Assembly: GCA_002811675.1 (NCBI GenBank)
Contig: PDIM01000001.1
Coordinates: 21,102-85,101, forward strand
DNA length: 64,000 nt
Direction of reading: 5' to 3'
Source of the DNA: Ichthyosporea sp. XGB-2017a
Lineage: Eukaryota; Opisthokonta; Ichthyosporea
Shown here: positions 29,607-40,693 of the stretch, piece by piece
Position numbering within the stretch: position 1 is the stretch's first letter
Layout: each line of letters starts with the position of its first letter
Made by a program: the position numbers and the translations under genes
The notes under the pieces: generated by a model
What the model saw: only the letters and a program-made list of their open reading frames with translations
Database searches by the model: none
Told to the model about the DNA's origin: nothing

Positions 29607-32468
29607 ATGTTTCTTGTAGGACTATCTAACTTCACCGATGGCGGCGTTCCTGATGATTTCGAGCGCCTCCGAAGCAAACTGATGGAGAATGTAAAGGATT
29701 CCCCTCAATTTCACTTCATTTCTAGCCTGATTTCCATGGTAGCGGTCTATTATACCTTCCACAGAGCAAACCTATCCAAGAAAAACGCCTGGTTTCTCAC
29801 CCTCTATTGCGCCTCTGTACTCACTTCCTTTGGGTTGTATTTTATCATGAGGACGTGTCTAAATTACTACAATGCTGGTAAGTCAGATGGAAGTCCTCTC
29901 GCAGAGACTCTTGTCCACGAGATGCTGGATATAATCAACGAAACTTCAGCCAGCTTGTTCATCTGCTCGTTCTTTATGGCTTACTGCCTGATGGACCTAG
30001 TCATAGGCTACTTCCACTATCACACGGAGATTCAGTTTCTCTCTGGATGGCTGCATCATACTTTCTACTTTGTCTTTCTTGCCTATCTCTCTTCACAGAA
30101 CAAGAATGATTTGTTTGCTTGCTGTCTTCTGGAAGAGCTGCCAACGGTCGCGTTGGCGCTTACCAAAGTGACCAATTCTAGAGAGCGCTTTTCGTATGGA
30201 TTGTGCTTCTTTCTTGTTCGAATTTCCTTTCATACATATGTCATATACAGCTTGCTGAGGACATCCTCTATAGGACTCTTTCTTTTCGGCCTGATTGTTT
30301 TAAAGCAACATTTTTCCTGGTTCAAGCAATGGATGGTAAAAAAATTCCACACTGCCGAGTCTTCGCTATCACTAAAGGGAAAACTATACACGTTAGGAGC
30401 GGCCCTTACCTTTCAAACAATAAGTCACACGGTTTTTGTATACAAAATGTTGATGTTGGAGGATGAAATGATAACCCCTTCCTCTCTATATGTTATTCTT
30501 CATACCACCGTTCTGGTTTACTTCACGATAGAAGTTCTTAAAGTTATTCAAGACGTTTACTTCGAGCACTTCATCAACGAGACAATTACCAGCGAGAAGA
30601 TAATCTATAACATTAGCTGGGAGGACCCGGCCATCGAACGGGAATTTTTTGGCATCTCTGGAAAAGACAGCATCCTCACCATAGCTTCTGCTGGCGACAA
30701 TGTTCTCGACTATTTGATTGAAGGGCCGAAATCTATCGTTGCTGCTGACCTCAACAAAGCGCAATTGCATTTACTTGAATTGAAGATAGTCTGCTTGAAG
30801 CAACTTACATACGATCAATTTTTTGCAATATTTGGCAAATCAGATGCCGACGTTTTCAAGGCTGTTTACAGGAAAACCTTGCGTCCTTGCATGTCTAAGG
30901 GCTGCGGTGTATTCTGGGATAATAATATGCACTTATTTGAGACCAATTTAATGTTCTGTGGAACTTCGGGACTGCTTGCAAAGATATTGAGCTACCCCTT
31001 TGCATTGTGCGGAGTGCCTGAATACTTTCGTGCAAACTACGCAAATGACAAGGCTCCTAACTATGTGATGATGAAACCTATGATAAAGCTTTTGCAGTAC
31101 TCGTGGCAATGGCTTGCTCCACTTGGAGGATGCCCTCCAAGTCAAATAGACCTTGTCAAAAGAGACGGGTGGGTGTGGGCCGAACGACTAGCAGAGGTGG
31201 TACAGACCCGAATGTGGTCTATTGAAAATTATTTCTACTATGGATATGCTGTTGGAAGTTTCAGCAAAACTTGCTGCCCTCGATATCTTAAAGAAGAACA
31301 TTTTTCTACGCTTCAAAAGTACTGTGATCGCATCACTCTATTCCATGGCACCGTTGCAAAAGCATCACAATTGCGTACCGACTTCACCTTAGTGTCCCTC
31401 CTCGACTCAATGGATTGGTTATCCTTTGACACAATCGCGTCCCAAACTACAACAATTCTTCCTCGGATGAAAAGAGGAGGGAATATTTTTTGGAGATCCT
31501 TTTCTACAAAAGTCCATTCCCCATTCCTTGCCAACATGCAGCCAGTAAAGATACACACCTATGACCGAGTTGGTTGGTATCTTTCCCAATGGTACGTAAC
31601 CAAAAATGAAGTAAACGAAAGGGTTGATTCTGAGATTTTGCAAATGTCCGCAGCCCCGGTAGAATGGACACGAAGTAACTTTGTAAGTGATCTTAAGGTG
31701 ATAGCTACTATGGTGTCATTTGGGCTTACTTCGGGAACCGATGGCAAAGAGTCCGTGCGTGAATTTTATAGGACTCAGGCTGAAGCATATGATAGCTTTA
31801 GAGAGAGTCTACTACCTGGAAGATCAGATTTATGTCGCCATATCATACCGTGGAGTAAGACTAAGATAAAAACATGGGTCAGTGTAGGTTGTGGAACTGC
31901 AAGGGACCTTGAGTTTGTCATAAACCAAGTACGCAAACTTGGAACCCTTATATATCTAATAGACTTGTCTCCAGAACTACTTTCCATTGCTAGAAAGAGA
32001 GTGGCAAACCTCCATTTGACCAAACAAGTCTCTATTATTGAGGGAGATATCTGTGAAAGTCAAGAATACTGGAAGACGCTGATTCCACAGTTTGGTCAAG
32101 TAGACTTGGTGACATGTAGTTATTGTTTGACAATGATTCCAAATTGGGAGAAGGCGGCCAATAGAATGATTAGTATGCTTGGGAATGGAGGCAGCATATG
32201 TATTGTAGATTTCACCATTTGTGAAATAACAGGAAAGGATTCTATTGATCAGAAATTCTACAAATGGTGGTTTGCCCACGACAATGTCTGGCTCAATGAA
32301 GAACATCCAAGCTTCTTTTGCGACCATCCTTCACTGAAGAAGGTTTGGTTGAGCTATGATGAAAGTCGAGTGCCATACACGCCGTTCTACCCCACACGTT
32401 ACATGTTCTCTGGCACGAAACAAAGCAAAGTAGCAAATCCAGAGGACCATGTCCCAATGTATTTTTAA
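29607..32468 (+). CDS. BTA1: TLC-BtaA-BtaB betaine lipid (DGTS) synthase, three-domain fusion
   Basis: Single exon, 953 residues, in three parts. Residues about 35-310 form a multi-pass TLC-type membrane domain with GWLHHTFYFVFLAYL and LLEELPTVALAL. Residues about 330-660 are BtaA (DUF3419): YNISWEDPAIEREFF, then ILTIASAGDNVLDYLIEGP and AADLNKAQLHLLELK. Residues about 715-953 are a BtaB-type SAM methyltransferase with WVSVGCGTARDLEF and LIDLSPELLSIARKR. BtaA moves the homoserine part of SAM to diacylglycerol; BtaB methylates it three times to give the betaine lipid DGTS, a phosphorus-free substitute for phosphatidylcholine. The catalytic halves are normal in length. The N-terminal TLC part is the unusual feature. 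The ATG at 29607 opens a single frame and AATAAA lies at 32587-32592. Confidence 0.9.
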   Translation: MFLVGLSNFTDGGVPDDFERLRSKLMENVKDSPQFHFISSLISMVAVYYTFHRANLSKKNAWFLTLYCASVLTSFGLYFIMRTCLNYYNAGKSDGSPLAETLVHEMLDIINETSASLFICSFFMAYCLMDLVIGYFHYHTEIQFLSGWLHHTFYFVFLAYLSSQNKNDLFACCLLEELPTVALALTKVTNSRERFSYGLCFFLVRISFHTYVIYSLLRTSSIGLFLFGLIVLKQHFSWFKQWMVKKFHTAESSLSLKGKLYTLGAALTFQTISHTVFVYKMLMLEDEMITPSSLYVILHTTVLVYFTIEVLKVIQDVYFEHFINETITSEKIIYNISWEDPAIEREFFGISGKDSILTIASAGDNVLDYLIEGPKSIVAADLNKAQLHLLELKIVCLKQLTYDQFFAIFGKSDADVFKAVYRKTLRPCMSKGCGVFWDNNMHLFETNLMFCGTSGLLAKILSYPFALCGVPEYFRANYANDKAPNYVMMKPMIKLLQYSWQWLAPLGGCPPSQIDLVKRDGWVWAERLAEVVQTRMWSIENYFYYGYAVGSFSKTCCPRYLKEEHFSTLQKYCDRITLFHGTVAKASQLRTDFTLVSLLDSMDWLSFDTIASQTTTILPRMKRGGNIFWRSFSTKVHSPFLANMQPVKIHTYDRVGWYLSQWYVTKNEVNERVDSEILQMSAAPVEWTRSNFVSDLKVIATMVSFGLTSGTDGKESVREFYRTQAEAYDSFRESLLPGRSDLCRHIIPWSKTKIKTWVSVGCGTARDLEFVINQVRKLGTLIYLIDLSPELLSIARKRVANLHLTKQVSIIEGDICESQEYWKTLIPQFGQVDLVTCSYCLTMIPNWEKAANRMISMLGNGGSICIVDFTICEITGKDSIDQKFYKWWFAHDNVWLNEEHPSFFCDHPSLKKVWLSYDESRVPYTPFYPTRYMFSGTKQSKVANPEDHVPMYF

Positions 32469-32862
32469 TATCCAGAAGATTCCCAGCGTAAACAAAAGAT
32501 ACCAATAACGTTGATTTCTCAACACGTCGAGCAAGTTACGTCCAATCTCTCCCCCCCCCTGTCTATTTTAATCCTGCTTTTCTCTCAATAAAAATTGAAT
32601 TCCCCCAAGGGATTTCAACCCCCCCCGGCCCCCAACCGGGTGCCCCCGATCACGGGACGTGGCTACTGGCTGGCTAAAGAATCGAAGTGGGCGGGCCATA
32701 ATTTAAACATTGAGTTATTTGTGCTATAGTTATTTAGTGACGTGTGTGGCATTGTGTGAGGTGTGTATCTAGACCTAGACTAGCTAGCAGATTAGTGTAT
32801 TTGTGAAGGAAGAGGGGCTGTTAAAAGGAAGGTGTGTATCTATCTATATATAGGAAACTACC
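32469..32862. other. Intergenic, GC-rich patch
   Basis: Contains the 3' end of the betaine-lipid synthase gene (AATAAA at 32587) and then a C-rich patch (about 32620-32660), unlike the AT-rich flanks. It probably includes the promoter of the next gene. No gene seen. Confidence 0.4.
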
Positions 32863-33600
32863 ATGTCTGAAGTAAGGAAGCGGGCCGGGAAGGGTGGAGA
32901 AGCAAAGCCGGAGGAGCAGGAGGTGGTTGTAGCCGAGCCACCTGCGACGATTATCAGCGGGACTGTTGATCCAAAGAAGTTTATGTTCGTTTTACTTCTA
33001 TGTTTTGTGATTGTTGGTACGAGCACTGTTGTGTCCTATAACAAGACAGGTACGTTTGTGTGGGGACAAGACATGCAAATCAGAAAGAGTCTGTTGGACA
33101 AGTACCATTATGTACGAGGTAAGTTGGTTGGCGTGTGAAAATCTGTTTGACAAGTCGCTTTTCTTTGTTGTGGCTTTATTAACTTTGACTACGAAATACT
33201 AATTGACAAAATAGGAATGAAAAACATGAGGCTGGAAGACCTTGCCCAATACAATGGCGAAAATGGGTATCCGATCTATGTGAGTCTTCTCGGAAAGGTA
33301 TATGATGTCCAGGGAGGAGAAAAGCATTATGGAAAGAACGGGCCATACCACATGCTTGCCGGAAAGGAAATTACAAGGTTCTTGACCTTGGCAACAGCTG
33401 ATGACCTGGCGACAATGGAGGTTGATGTTGACAATCCTTTTGATGGGGTGACCGAGGAGCACTTTGAGAGTTTGAAGAGGTGGATTTTACTGTTTGAGCG
33501 CCATGGAGAATATGCACGCGTTGGAACAGTGCCTTACGCGAGAAGAATGGTGGTTGATAGATTTGGTGCTGAATATTTGGCAGAGTTGGAAACTGTCTAA
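32863..33600 (+). CDS. MAPR-type cytochrome b5-like heme/steroid-binding membrane protein
   Basis: Two exons (32863..33118 and 33215..33600; intron 96 bases, donor GTAAGT, acceptor ATAG, with a TACTAAT branch-like sequence). Total 213 residues. A short Lys/Glu-rich cytosolic N-terminus precedes one membrane segment (about 39-58). After a short linker comes a cytochrome-b5-like domain of the MAPR (membrane-associated progesterone receptor) kind: MRLEDLAQYNG, PIYVSLLGKVYDV, then YGKNGPYHMLAGKEITRFLTLA. MAPR proteins bind heme through Tyr and partner with P450s and sterol enzymes. The Tyr in VYDV and in GPYHML are present. The join restores the domain start exactly. Confidence 0.85.
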
Positions 33601-33873
33601 CAAAAAAAAAACATAGACGATATATTCACCAGCATTTTGATTAATAAATCATTCAAATGTATTAATAGTTGAAAAACGTTGTTCCAGCCGAGAAAATCTA
33701 CATTCTTCCTCTTCCTCTTCTAAGTGCAAAGGCATTTCTTTATTCCCCATTCCTCCCACACAAAAAACAAAAGTGATTTAGACGCCAAGGCCCAACTGAC
33801 ACTGAAACGTTTTTGACGAACTCTTTCTTGGTATCGCTTTCTTAAAACATATTTTCATGCATGTGCTGTGTTC

Positions 33874-34821
33874 TTATGCATCCCCGGCTGAAGCTTGCTG
33901 AGAATCATCCTCACAAGGTACTTCTTCGGCTGTCTCTGCCTCACCCTCACCCTCCTCTTTCTTCTCCTCAGCAGGTGACGCCTCCTCTTTAGTCGCCTCT
34001 GCTTCTTTCGTCTCTCCACCCCCATTTCTTGGCACATCCAGGTGCACTGCGAAGACATTAGAAGCCACTTCCACCTTGTTAGGGTCCAAGCAGGTCTTGC
34101 TGCTGACTTCCAGCTCCATTCCGTAATGATTTCGTTCAAAGAATTTCCCATCAGTGAAGAGAGCTTGATTTGTGTTACAATGGACAATGATGCATTGGCT
34201 GTTGGCAGGAATTGGTTCCCCGTCAGTTTCCAAACGATAGTTGGGATCCCGGCAAAGCATTTTCCAGCATGTGTTATAAGACTTATCCTTTGAGAAAGAA
34301 ACTTCTTGAAATCTTGACTGATTCGCGTAGTGTGCAAAAGAAACTCTTTCACTATGCAGGTAAAGTTTTTTCTCAGGATGTAAAGCATCGCTAGTTGCTA
34401 TATGAAATTTTTGCCCGTAGCACAAGAAGTTATCATCAAACTCCTCACCTTCCCATTTTTCTAATTTGAAAGTATTACGTGCAACGGCATCGTTGTTAAA
34501 AGTACTAGTTGCTGGATAGGAATCTTTAAACTCTTCGTCCAAAACTGTATTTGCGTTGATTGCCAAAAGGGTATTTGAGGCTGGATTAACAAATGCCACT
34601 GTCTGCCCAATGTGAACAAAACCATCTTCTGTCGAACTAACCCCCGAAGGCTTTAAACTCTGCGACATTTTCTTTTGTGTCATGTGTAAAGAAAGTTCTC
34701 CATTGTCCTTTTTCGACAAGAAGCTCTTCAGTTTCTCCTCCTCTAAGCAAATATCTTCATTCCAATTTCCCACCCGAACATTGCAGTTGTACTGCCTAAC
34801 AAATCGTACTTCTGAATTCAT
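33874..34821 (-). CDS. CFAP161: CFAP161 cilia and flagella-associated protein
   Basis: Single exon, 315 residues. The N-terminus carries the CFAP161 signature VRVGNWNEDICLEEEKLKSFL followed by KDNGELSL. The middle keeps VSSTEDGFVHIGQTVAFVNP, FLCYGQKFHI and QEVSFSKDKSYNTCWK, ending with IPANSQCIIVHCNTNQALFTD. CFAP161 is an inner-lumen microtubule protein of motile cilia in animals, so its presence suggests a life stage with a flagellum. An about 50-residue Glu/Ala-rich tail is extra. AT-rich 3' flank. Start ATG at 34819-34821; a reverse frame across the Glu-rich tail is a shadow. Confidence 0.9.
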   Translation of the reverse strand: MNSEVRFVRQYNCNVRVGNWNEDICLEEEKLKSFLSKKDNGELSLHMTQKKMSQSLKPSGVSSTEDGFVHIGQTVAFVNPASNTLLAINANTVLDEEFKDSYPATSTFNNDAVARNTFKLEKWEGEEFDDNFLCYGQKFHIATSDALHPEKKLYLHSERVSFAHYANQSRFQEVSFSKDKSYNTCWKMLCRDPNYRLETDGEPIPANSQCIIVHCNTNQALFTDGKFFERNHYGMELEVSSKTCLDPNKVEVASNVFAVHLDVPRNGGGETKEAEATKEEASPAEEKKEEGEGEAETAEEVPCEDDSQQASAGDA

Positions 34822-35410
34822 TATTTTCTTTTTCTGAACAAGCTATAATCCTCCTTTGAATTGCTCTTTTCGCCTGTGACCTAACGACCATAGAATATTC
34901 CCAAGGACGCGAAATCTCCCCAATAAACAAAACAAAAGATGTCAAGACAAAACAAGAACACCGCCTTATTTAAAGCAATCGGAAAGAAAATATCTAAAAA
35001 GGAATCTCTAATTTAAATGATTCGTTCTACTATAGTCCTTTTACTCCCCAATCTATCGTGATTTTGAAAGTTCCAGTAGTGGCTTTTTTTCTGTGAAAGA
35101 CCTGTTGTTTTGTTTTTGGTTTTCTCTTTATTTGGCATGTGAGAGCCATGAGCCAAGGCTCCCACTACAACCCTATTTTATCTCCTTCACCTATTTCTAC
35201 TATGGGAATTCTGGTTGTGCCAGCTTTATTTCTTTCTTTTTATACATTTTTTTTTGCCATTATAATTTATTGTAACGCACTCGACTCATTTGTATTTGTA
35301 TCCATGGAAACACCGATAAAGAATACATAAATTTATGACGACCAGCAGCTGTTCGAGACTGTTTATGTTATGTACCATGAAAGAGGATGTGTGTAGTTTC
35401 TATCGTCCTG
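34822..35410. other. Intergenic, 3' to the metallopeptidase gene and 5' to CFAP161
   Basis: AT-rich with no supported coding frame. A TTTAAATAAGG-like element near 34966 reads toward CFAP161. Nothing else recognised. Confidence 0.35.
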
Positions 35411-38400
35411 TTATAAAGAAGTCTTCTGCGAGAGGCTTTCAATTACTGTGAACCATCCATTGTCATCCTGGTGATAATAGCCCGTCACTTCATTATGATT
35501 CAGAGTAAGCGCACTTGACCATACGTGTGAATGGAGGTAATGTAGGCTGCCTCGGCAATAGAGCCCAAATGTTTCGTCGACCTTCCAAGTGCCGTTTCCA
35601 AAGTCAAACAAGTCTCTTTCGGCTAAGTTTAATTCAGACATATTAAAGCTTTGACGGAACTCACTTTTCGGGAAAACAGTCCATTCAAAATGTATAGACT
35701 TTTCGACCTCTCGTGATTTTTCCAGAGCAACTCCCGATATCTCTAGTTGACTAAAAGGGCCCGGGGAAAACATCGAATTATCACATCCCAATAAAGCTCC
35801 AGATTTAGCATGCACAAGTAAAATGGAGTCCCCATAGCGAACGGGATGCCCCTTTTGCTTCTCAATGGGCGAGAAAAGCTTGGCTTCAGAAGCCAAAGAT
35901 GTGGACTTTTTGCGTGACTTACTAGGCTTACACACAATCCAATAATCGAATAGCTGTACATCACCATCGCAGCCTAATACTCGCATGCTTGGGGAGCGGG
36001 TAATAACTTGCTGTTTTCCAAAAGGTGTGATTTTTATGCCAAGGGGAGTGCTATTCCTGGCATTTATCGGGTTAATGGAAAATAAAGGCATTGGTTGTGA
36101 ATGAAGAATACATCCCGTTGAGTTGTGCTTTGCTCTAATCATATCGCCATAATGAATACATTGTCTGTCTTTCCGGGAGTTTTGAGAGAGTGTCGAGGGG
36201 TTCACTGCCGGTATGCCATCTCTAGGCAGAAACGTTTCATACATATCCCGGCATTTAGAAAGAATGATCTTCAACTTTTCTTCATACTCTGAGAAAATAG
36301 CTTTGGCGGATTTTTCACAAAGCATCATTTCGGGAAGCAAAGTAAGTTTCACATCGACGAACAGCCCATTTATATCAGTCAGCACAACATCTAGATACTC
36401 TATGGGGTCTTTCTTAAAGCGACTTTCAATCGGATCATAAATAACGTCTAACAATGGTACTTTAACAAGCATGGGCGCGCGGTTATCTTCAATTTTGAGG
36501 AAGTAGCCTTTTAAAATGCAAGCATCATGACTAAACCCTATTTGGCACAGTCCATTTTCAGCTTTGACAGAGATATAGAATTCATTATCCTCTTGCTCTA
36601 TTACAGCTGACGGAAAAGAACAGATTTTCGACTTTAGGGCTCTTTTTGAATCATCAACTTCCTCTACCATCCAAGGGTGATGATAAAAGCGGGAAACATT
36701 TGTCATGTGATAACGTGGTACTAGGGAAATACCATCATCGGGGTATTTCACCAAGCCAAGAAGTTCAGATTCATCTTTATGTGAGTCCTTACTGAGAGGC
36801 TCTTGCGCTACGAAAAATCGATTGAAATAGTCAAAGCCCCTACTCATAATGCACCAATGATCGAGTACGTGATGCCCCCCAAACGAGTGCCCAACTTCAT
36901 GAACCATTGCACCGACCCCGGTAGCAAAATTAGCCCAATGTGTGCCCCTTCCACGAGAGTCATCAAATAAAACAGAAGAATCTACTATCCGTGAATCAGT
37001 GAGCCTACAGTCGTAAAGATCATCAATACTGCTAGGCCATGCATGTAAGTTGCCACTCCCAAACAATCCCAAGCCCCCCCCTCCCAAAGCTGTATGTGCC
37101 AATGGCTTTTTCATCTTTTTGTCTAGGGTAGTCATTGACATTATTACGACATCCTTTACCTGGGTCCGATCAACAGTCTCCTGTAGTTGATGTTCAATTG
37201 CCGAATAAAGCTCCCCTCCTACACATAGCAAGTCAATAAAGAGGATAGTTAAGTAAGCAGTTAACTCCACCGCTGGAAAAGTTATCTATCGTAAATCTTG
37301 CAAAAAGCGTACCTGACATTTTGCGTGCTTCTGCCAGAGTGAATTTTGATTTGAAGATATGAACAATAGGAAGTAATGACTTTTCATTCCTTTCAAGTCT
37401 AAAAGTTCTCCGTTCTCTATATCTTATTTCATCAACTTTCACAGTTTGGTTTATAAATTCCGTGTCAAGCAGAACATTATCTTTATCCAAATTCAAATTT
37501 GGATGAAAATGACGCATATTCTCGCCCATGAACAGCTGCATTAATTCCACAGAGAATCGGATCTTTTTTTGGGCAAATTCTATCGAATTTTCGGTATCAC
37601 CTTTTGGAGCATCGAACCTCATATCTTCCACGTCTGGATTTCCAACCAATTAATGGATACAAATTAACACTTACTTTAGCACCAAATCACTTATTCATAC
37701 ATGCACGTGAAAATCATTTTCAAATTTCATCCTTACCAGAAGGTACTATGTATATAGCCCGCAAAATGTGTGTATTTACCGGACGCCTGTAGATTATGTC
37801 AAGATTCCTTGAAATGCACAGGCTATCACTTTTCTCATTGGCGACAAAGCATCTTATCTTACTTCTAGCGCTATTGCTGCCATTCAATAATCCCCTCTCT
37901 AGAAACCCTTTTACTTCTATTGTGTTAGTGCCAAGAACGACCGGGACTAGAGCTTTGAAATGTGACGCATGCTGCGCGAAAACAAAACCAGTAAAACTTA
38001 AGTTGGTCACACCACTCAAGAAATTGAATAATCGCCGAAAACCAGAAAAGCCAGCACGTAACTTACCACGTCGAATTCCTTCTCAAAGCTGTCGTTTTTT
38101 TTGTTTCGATTGTAGCACTTTACAAGAAGTCTCCCGTACACATGCCCTTCTACATTCGCTTGAATCTCCCCAACGACAAGAACCAACCGGTGCCTAAAGC
38201 ATACACATACACATGCACATCAATTAAAACACTCACTTAAAAGGAAACACTCTTTACACATTCCCCTTCGACTTACGTCACTCGCTCATTATCTTTCAGA
38301 TTGTGAATGAGTATTGAAGCCTGTTTAAACTCAACTTCTGACTGTGGTGGTGTGGCTGGTGCATCTTGCGGTGCCTGGTCTGACTGTGGAGTATCCTCTT

Positions 38401-38419
38401 TACTCCCACAGCACCCCAT
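35411..38419 (-). CDS. Lipidated zinc metallopeptidase (Metallopep/YIL108W family) with MIR-like repeats
   Basis: Five exons by my joins: 38419..38277, 38193..38067, 37971..37737, 37633..37313 and 37218..35411, with introns of 83, 95, 103 and 94 bases, giving 877 residues. All phases agree. The protein starts MGCCGS, a strong N-myristoylation signal (Gly2, Ser6) with two Cys for palmitoylation, so it is probably held on the cytosolic face of a membrane. The peptidase site is AMVHEVGHSFGGHH near residues 378-391, followed by WCIMSRGFDYFNRFF, as in the fungal putative zinc metallopeptidase family typified by yeast YIL108W. The C-terminal third has three MIR-like beta-trefoil units, each beginning YGD or LYCRG and followed by a LHSH or LLG strand. 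Substrates are unknown. Confidence 0.8.
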
Positions 38420-38689
38420 ATTCCAAACGTTTCTTTTTACATATATACACTATTAGCTTCTTCCTACAACTCACATCCCCTCCTTTGCAACAAATCTGAC
38501 TGACTGACAAACACAAACACAAAGTCACAGAAACAATGCAATAAAAGTCCCACAGTATGGTCAAACAAGGAGCATCAACCAGTCCCTGCTGATTAGTGAT
38601 CATCATCGCCTGATCAAAAGAAAGAGTGGCCCCCACATTTTTGGCGCCTTTTTTATTTATTTTATTTCGTTTGGTGAAGTAATGACACC

Positions 38690-40093
38690 TTACCAGAATT
38701 TGAGCAAGATGCCATGGTGGAAAAGAATACAGGCGACTAGGCACACTAGCCCCATATAGGCGGTGATGATAACCAGCGCAAGATCATCAGATATAAATAA
38801 GGTGTACATGGATATGTTAATGGCTCCTGTAAGAAGATTAGCAACCAGGAATATTGGGAGCTGATTGAAATTGATGGCAGGGATAATCACAGAAGTATCA
38901 GTGGAAACAATCCCAGTATAGTAATCTACGAATAGCAAAGCGCATATGAAGAAAATGTTGGAAGCTAATGTCCATACGGCATAGGATATATTCACAAGCC
39001 GGCGAGAAGGCTGAATCCCCAGTTCTCCTACAAGAATATAAAGAGTGAACCAAAGCATCCACTGAGCAATGGCTAATTTTACAGCAACTTTCTTACCCCA
39101 CTCTCTCGCACTTTCCCGGGAAGGCCCACATGGGGATGTGACAAGGTTACCCACTTGAACACCTGCAAGAAATAGGCCAAAGTATCCAGGCAAACTTGCT
39201 AGCCCTTCTTTGTTCAGGCTGACGAAAGAAGAGGGATCCCTTGGTTGCTCAATAACATATTTTTCTACGCCGAGGCCTGTTAGCGCATATTGGTGTAATA
39301 AAAGAGTAAGGAATCCAACGGCCGCTGCATTTGAAGGTGAAACAAAGGAAGATATACATGAATATGCTAGCGCCACCCCACCAAGCGTAAAGAAGAAATT
39401 CCAATGAGCTCCATACTCAGAAACATGCTCTTGATAGTTGGCGCTTTTAACAGAAGCCAGTCGAACTAAGCCGAGGCCCACAAGCGGGGCGCAGGAAGAG
39501 AGAGTCTTCTGGAAACTGAAACAGTTGCGCGTTCGATTACCAAGAACAACCCCGTTGCTCACTATAAAACAACCGACCCCGATATCCATAAGGGAAAACC
39601 CATAGTTCTCCGTCTTTACAAACCGCCGAGGAAATACATTAAAGTCAACTGCCAAAATAGATATGCACACAATCAGCATCATGAGGGCACGATATGCTTC
39701 CAAAAAAGGTTTTCTTTTTAGCATAAAGGAATCCAACATGTAGTTATAATTATTTCCCTCACCCGAAGAATAAAGAAAGCCACTCCCAACCACAAGATGA
39801 ATCAAGTAGGGAGAGATAAGCAGTACAAGCAGAAGGGGAGTAAGTTCGGTGAGCGTGACTGATATAATAGCCGGGACAATAACAACAACAAATTCCATCA
39901 CAAATCTGATTCCCACATTTGAGTTCCCAGACAAGCCCAAAGATTTACACATTTTCCAACAAATATACGATGCAACCAAAGCACACAGGGTGATGTGAAT
40001 GTCCAGCACAGAGGATCCTTCGTACCCAGTCACATGTTTCTCCTTCAGCAGCTTGTACTCCTCCTCGGAGATTTCATTCGTACTCCACTGCAT
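38690..40093 (-). CDS. PIGW: GWT1/PIG-W GPI-inositol acyltransferase
   Basis: Single exon, 467 residues with about 13 membrane segments. This ER enzyme adds a fatty acyl chain to the inositol of GlcN-PI, an early step in GPI-anchor assembly. Family marks are the N-terminal KEKHVTGYEGSSVLDIH, FPRRFVKTENYGFSLMDIGVG near residue 160, and HWNFFFTLGGVAL near 235. SLNKEGLASLPGYFGLFLAG near 300 is also typical. The ATG at 40091-40093 was chosen; the frame extends three codons upstream only through a TTG. It is divergent from TBC1D7, with 600 bases between the starts. Confidence 0.93.
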   Translation of the reverse strand: MQWSTNEISEEEYKLLKEKHVTGYEGSSVLDIHITLCALVASYICWKMCKSLGLSGNSNVGIRFVMEFVVVIVPAIISVTLTELTPLLLVLLISPYLIHLVVGSGFLYSSGEGNNYNYMLDSFMLKRKPFLEAYRALMMLIVCISILAVDFNVFPRRFVKTENYGFSLMDIGVGCFIVSNGVVLGNRTRNCFSFQKTLSSCAPLVGLGLVRLASVKSANYQEHVSEYGAHWNFFFTLGGVALAYSCISSFVSPSNAAAVGFLTLLLHQYALTGLGVEKYVIEQPRDPSSFVSLNKEGLASLPGYFGLFLAGVQVGNLVTSPCGPSRESAREWGKKVAVKLAIAQWMLWFTLYILVGELGIQPSRRLVNISYAVWTLASNIFFICALLFVDYYTGIVSTDTSVIIPAINFNQLPIFLVANLLTGAINISMYTLFISDDLALVIITAYMGLVCLVACILFHHGILLKFW

Positions 40094-40693
40094 TGCAAAC
40101 AAAACCAGTCACTTCCTTTATCTCCCCTCTCTTTCTCAAAATAAAAAAAAAACATGAAAAAAAGAAAAGAAAAGAAAAAACAACTTGTTTAATCTACCAC
40201 ACTGATCCAAGTCCTCCCTGAGACAGTCATGCATGAACCAGTAGTACACCTGTTAAGAGAAACCAAACCAAATCACCTCCCCCTCTGGACATGCAAGACA
40301 ACCACACAACTAAAACTAAAGCAGCTACACGGAAATAGCAGTGTTTGGTGGGGTCCCCTACACCCCCCCTCTGCAGCGCTGTGTGTACTGCAGTCTGCTG
40401 TACGGCGGCCTCATGTACATGCAGCAAGGTACCAGACACCAGAGCAGTTTCTGTTTTGTTCCCGTGATAGAGAGAGATTTATCTTGTCTCACCTTTGTCC
40501 CTTTGGAGATGCGCCCCTTTGTGTGGTGGTGAGGACTTGTTTCCCTTGCGGTTGAAGGAGTCATTGAAGAAGGAGGGGAGATACAGAGCGAGTTTGTGTG
40601 TGCTTATGTATAGCTGTGGGGGGGGGCGAGGGGTGGGAGCTGGCACAGGGGTGTTGATTTTGAGCGTGAAAGAAACAAAGATTCTTTTGGACC
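40094..40693. promoter_or_regulatory. Divergent promoter region between GWT1 and TBC1D7
   Basis: This region holds an A/G-rich run near 40140-40180 and a G-run near 40618-40636. Several short frames cross it on both strands but show no protein-family similarity. Its promoter role is inferred from gene orientation. Confidence 0.4.

Noticed and set aside
33855-34388. Arg-rich reverse frame across the CFAP161 tail
   Set aside because: It is a frame shadow of the Glu/Ala-rich tail; CFAP161 explains the region.
40227-40564. Overlapping short frames on both strands between GWT1 and TBC1D7
   Set aside because: Cys/His-rich by composition but without family pattern; they lie in a divergent promoter region.
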